From JBKHDT01 sp049974825 (GTDB taxonomy: Bacteria; Pseudomonadota; Gammaproteobacteria; Halothiobacillales; Halothiobacillaceae), in NCBI GenBank assembly GCA_049974825.1, contig JBNGDJ010000115.1, forward strand, positions 1-7,182: DNA of 7,182 bases, written 5' to 3'. The translations under genes were made by a program, and so were the position numbers. Of this stretch, positions 6,361 through 7,182 are shown in pieces; position 1 is the first letter of the stretch; each line of letters begins with the position of its first letter. The notes beneath the pieces are model-generated. The model worked only from the letters and a program-made list of their open reading frames with translations, was not told the DNA's origin and did no database searches.

Positions 6361-7020
6361 ATGAAGCTGGCGATTTTTGATCTGGACAACACCCTGCTCG
6401 CGGGCGACAGCGACTATGCCTGGGGACAGTTCATGGCCGACGTGGGCGCCGTGGACCGCGAAGACTACGAAGCGCGCAACCGGGCTTTCTACGAGGATTA
6501 CATGGCAGGCACGCTGGATATCGATGCCTTCCTGAAATTCTCGCTGGCGCCGCTTGCCCGGCACGAGCCCGAGCAACTGCGCGCCTGGCACGAGGCCTTT
6601 CTCACCCGGGTGATCGACCCGATGATCACCACGGCCGCACGGCGGCTGGTGACCCACCACCGCGACAAGGGGCACACGCTGATGATCATCACCGCGACCA
6701 ATGCCTTCGTCACCCGGCCAATCGCCCGCCGCTTCGAGATCGAGCACCTGCTGGCCACGGAGCCGGAAATGATCGATGGCCGGTACACGGGAAACTATGT
6801 CGGCACCCCAACTTTCCAGGCGGGCAAGATTGACGCCCTGGAAGAATGGCTGGCGGCCCAGTCCGCGAAACCGGAGACGACCTGGTTCTATTCCGATTCG
6901 CGCAATGACATTCCGCTGCTTGAGCGGGTCGATCATCCGGTGGCGGTCGACCCCGACCAGCACCTGCGCGAGCATGCCGACGCGCGCAACTGGCCGGTGA
7001 TGTCACTTCGAGGCGAGTAA
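6361..7020 (+). CDS. HAD-IB family hydrolase (phosphoserine phosphatase-like)
   Basis: This 219-residue cytoplasmic protein is a haloacid dehalogenase superfamily phosphatase of the SerB-like IB subfamily. All four motifs are present: DLDNTLL (Asp7 nucleophile, Asp9 acid/base), IITATN (Thr111), GKID (Lys156), and DSRNDIPLL (Asp179 and Asp183, magnesium binding). The helical segment at about 17-95 is the C1 cap. IB members include phosphoserine phosphatases, but this hyp1-like group has no firmly assigned substrate, so I leave the reaction as phosphomonoester hydrolysis. The start is ATG 6361 or the adjacent ATG 6358; the family begins MKLAIFDLDNT, which favours 6361. No canonical Shine-Dalgarno precedes either. 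It is divergent from rppH-ptsP, the same arrangement I recall in Pseudomonas, so the neighbourhood is conserved though a functional link is unproven. Confidence 0.92.
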   Translation: MKLAIFDLDNTLLAGDSDYAWGQFMADVGAVDREDYEARNRAFYEDYMAGTLDIDAFLKFSLAPLARHEPEQLRAWHEAFLTRVIDPMITTAARRLVTHHRDKGHTLMIITATNAFVTRPIARRFEIEHLLATEPEMIDGRYTGNYVGTPTFQAGKIDALEEWLAAQSAKPETTWFYSDSRNDIPLLERVDHPVAVDPDQHLREHADARNWPVMSLRGE

Positions 7021-7083
7021 TTTGCGTGGGGTGGCTTCCCCGGTTGGCCGCCAAACAGCCAAGCGTGCAATCGAATGAGCCGG

Positions 7084-7123
7084 GTGCAGGCCCGAACAGC
7101 GCGCGACAGGGCCAGGCTTGCAC
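7084..7123. repeat. Imperfect stem-loop downstream of the HAD gene
   Basis: GTGCAGGCCC at 7084-7093 can pair with GGGCC (7109-7113) and TGCAC (7119-7123), giving ten base pairs interrupted by a 5-nt bulge (7114-7118) around a 15-nt loop. It lies 60 nt after the HAD stop and 8 nt before the perfect stem at 7132-7167. It could be a 3' untranslated structure or part of a small RNA ending at that hairpin; chance pairing in GC-rich DNA is not excluded. Confidence 0.25.
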
Positions 7124-7131
7124 CACCAGGA

Positions 7132-7167
7132 ACCTCGAAAAACCACTTCCCTGTGGTTTTTCGAGGT
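7132..7167. terminator. Perfect 15-bp inverted repeat, candidate bidirectional terminator
   Basis: ACCTCGAAAAACCAC (7132-7146) is followed by a 6-nt loop (TTCCCT) and its exact reverse complement (7153-7167). The inner part reads AAAAACCAC-loop-GTGGTTTTT, so on either strand a short G+C stem is followed by five Ts, the layout of a bidirectional intrinsic terminator. The outer CCTCG/CGAGG pairs then extend the stem past the T-run, which is unusual. It lies 112 nt after the HAD stop and would end that transcript, and possibly one arriving from the right. It could instead be a dispersed palindromic repeat. Confidence 0.6.
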
Positions 7168-7182
7168 CGTCCTTCGCGGGAG

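Noticed and set aside
7044..7062. TTGGC-C-GCCAA near-palindrome with an additional GCCAA
   Set aside because: The arms are short and GC-rich, there is no known operator match, and the gene it might control is outside the window.

Overview
The window is GC-rich chromosomal DNA, tightly packed with housekeeping genes. Protein similarity and gene order point to a gammaproteobacterium. The divergent set HAD-IB hydrolase / rppH-ptsP matches the order I recall from Pseudomonas, and rppH-ptsP is also adjacent in E. coli. I cannot place it below class; nothing here is diagnostic of a family. I see no mobile element, phage gene, CRISPR array, tRNA or rRNA.

Layout. Positions 161-970 (+) encode an unrecognised exported protein with a signal peptide and four mature cysteines. 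About 150 bases follow with no gene, where this gene converges on the end of the minus-strand cluster. From 6135 down to 1121 five genes run on the minus strand in the order rppH, ptsP, ribBA (RibBX type), ribH, nusB. Gaps are 9 nt (rppH/ptsP), 82 nt (ptsP/ribBA) and 20 nt (ribBA/ribH), and ribH/nusB overlap by 4 nt. A divergent intergenic region of about 225 nt separates rppH from a plus-strand HAD-IB hydrolase gene (6361-7020). The last 160 bases are non-coding and hold two inverted repeats, one a perfect 15-bp stem that is probably a terminator.

Function. RppH removes the 5' pyrophosphate of mRNAs to start decay. PtsP is enzyme I of the nitrogen phosphotransferase system and starts a regulatory phosphorelay. 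RibBX and RibH supply two consecutive four-carbon and lumazine steps of riboflavin synthesis, and NusB is an antitermination factor often found beside ribH. The RibBX C-terminal half looks like GTP cyclohydrolase II but has lost two of three zinc ligands and the following catalytic motif, so a separate RibA should exist elsewhere, as should RibD and RibE.

Most of the window is ordinary. I did not find a convincing new system. The items most worth a second look are the unrecognised exported protein, the degenerate RibBX domain and its operon placement, the perfect inverted repeat at the right end, and short repeated motifs in the divergent promoter region.
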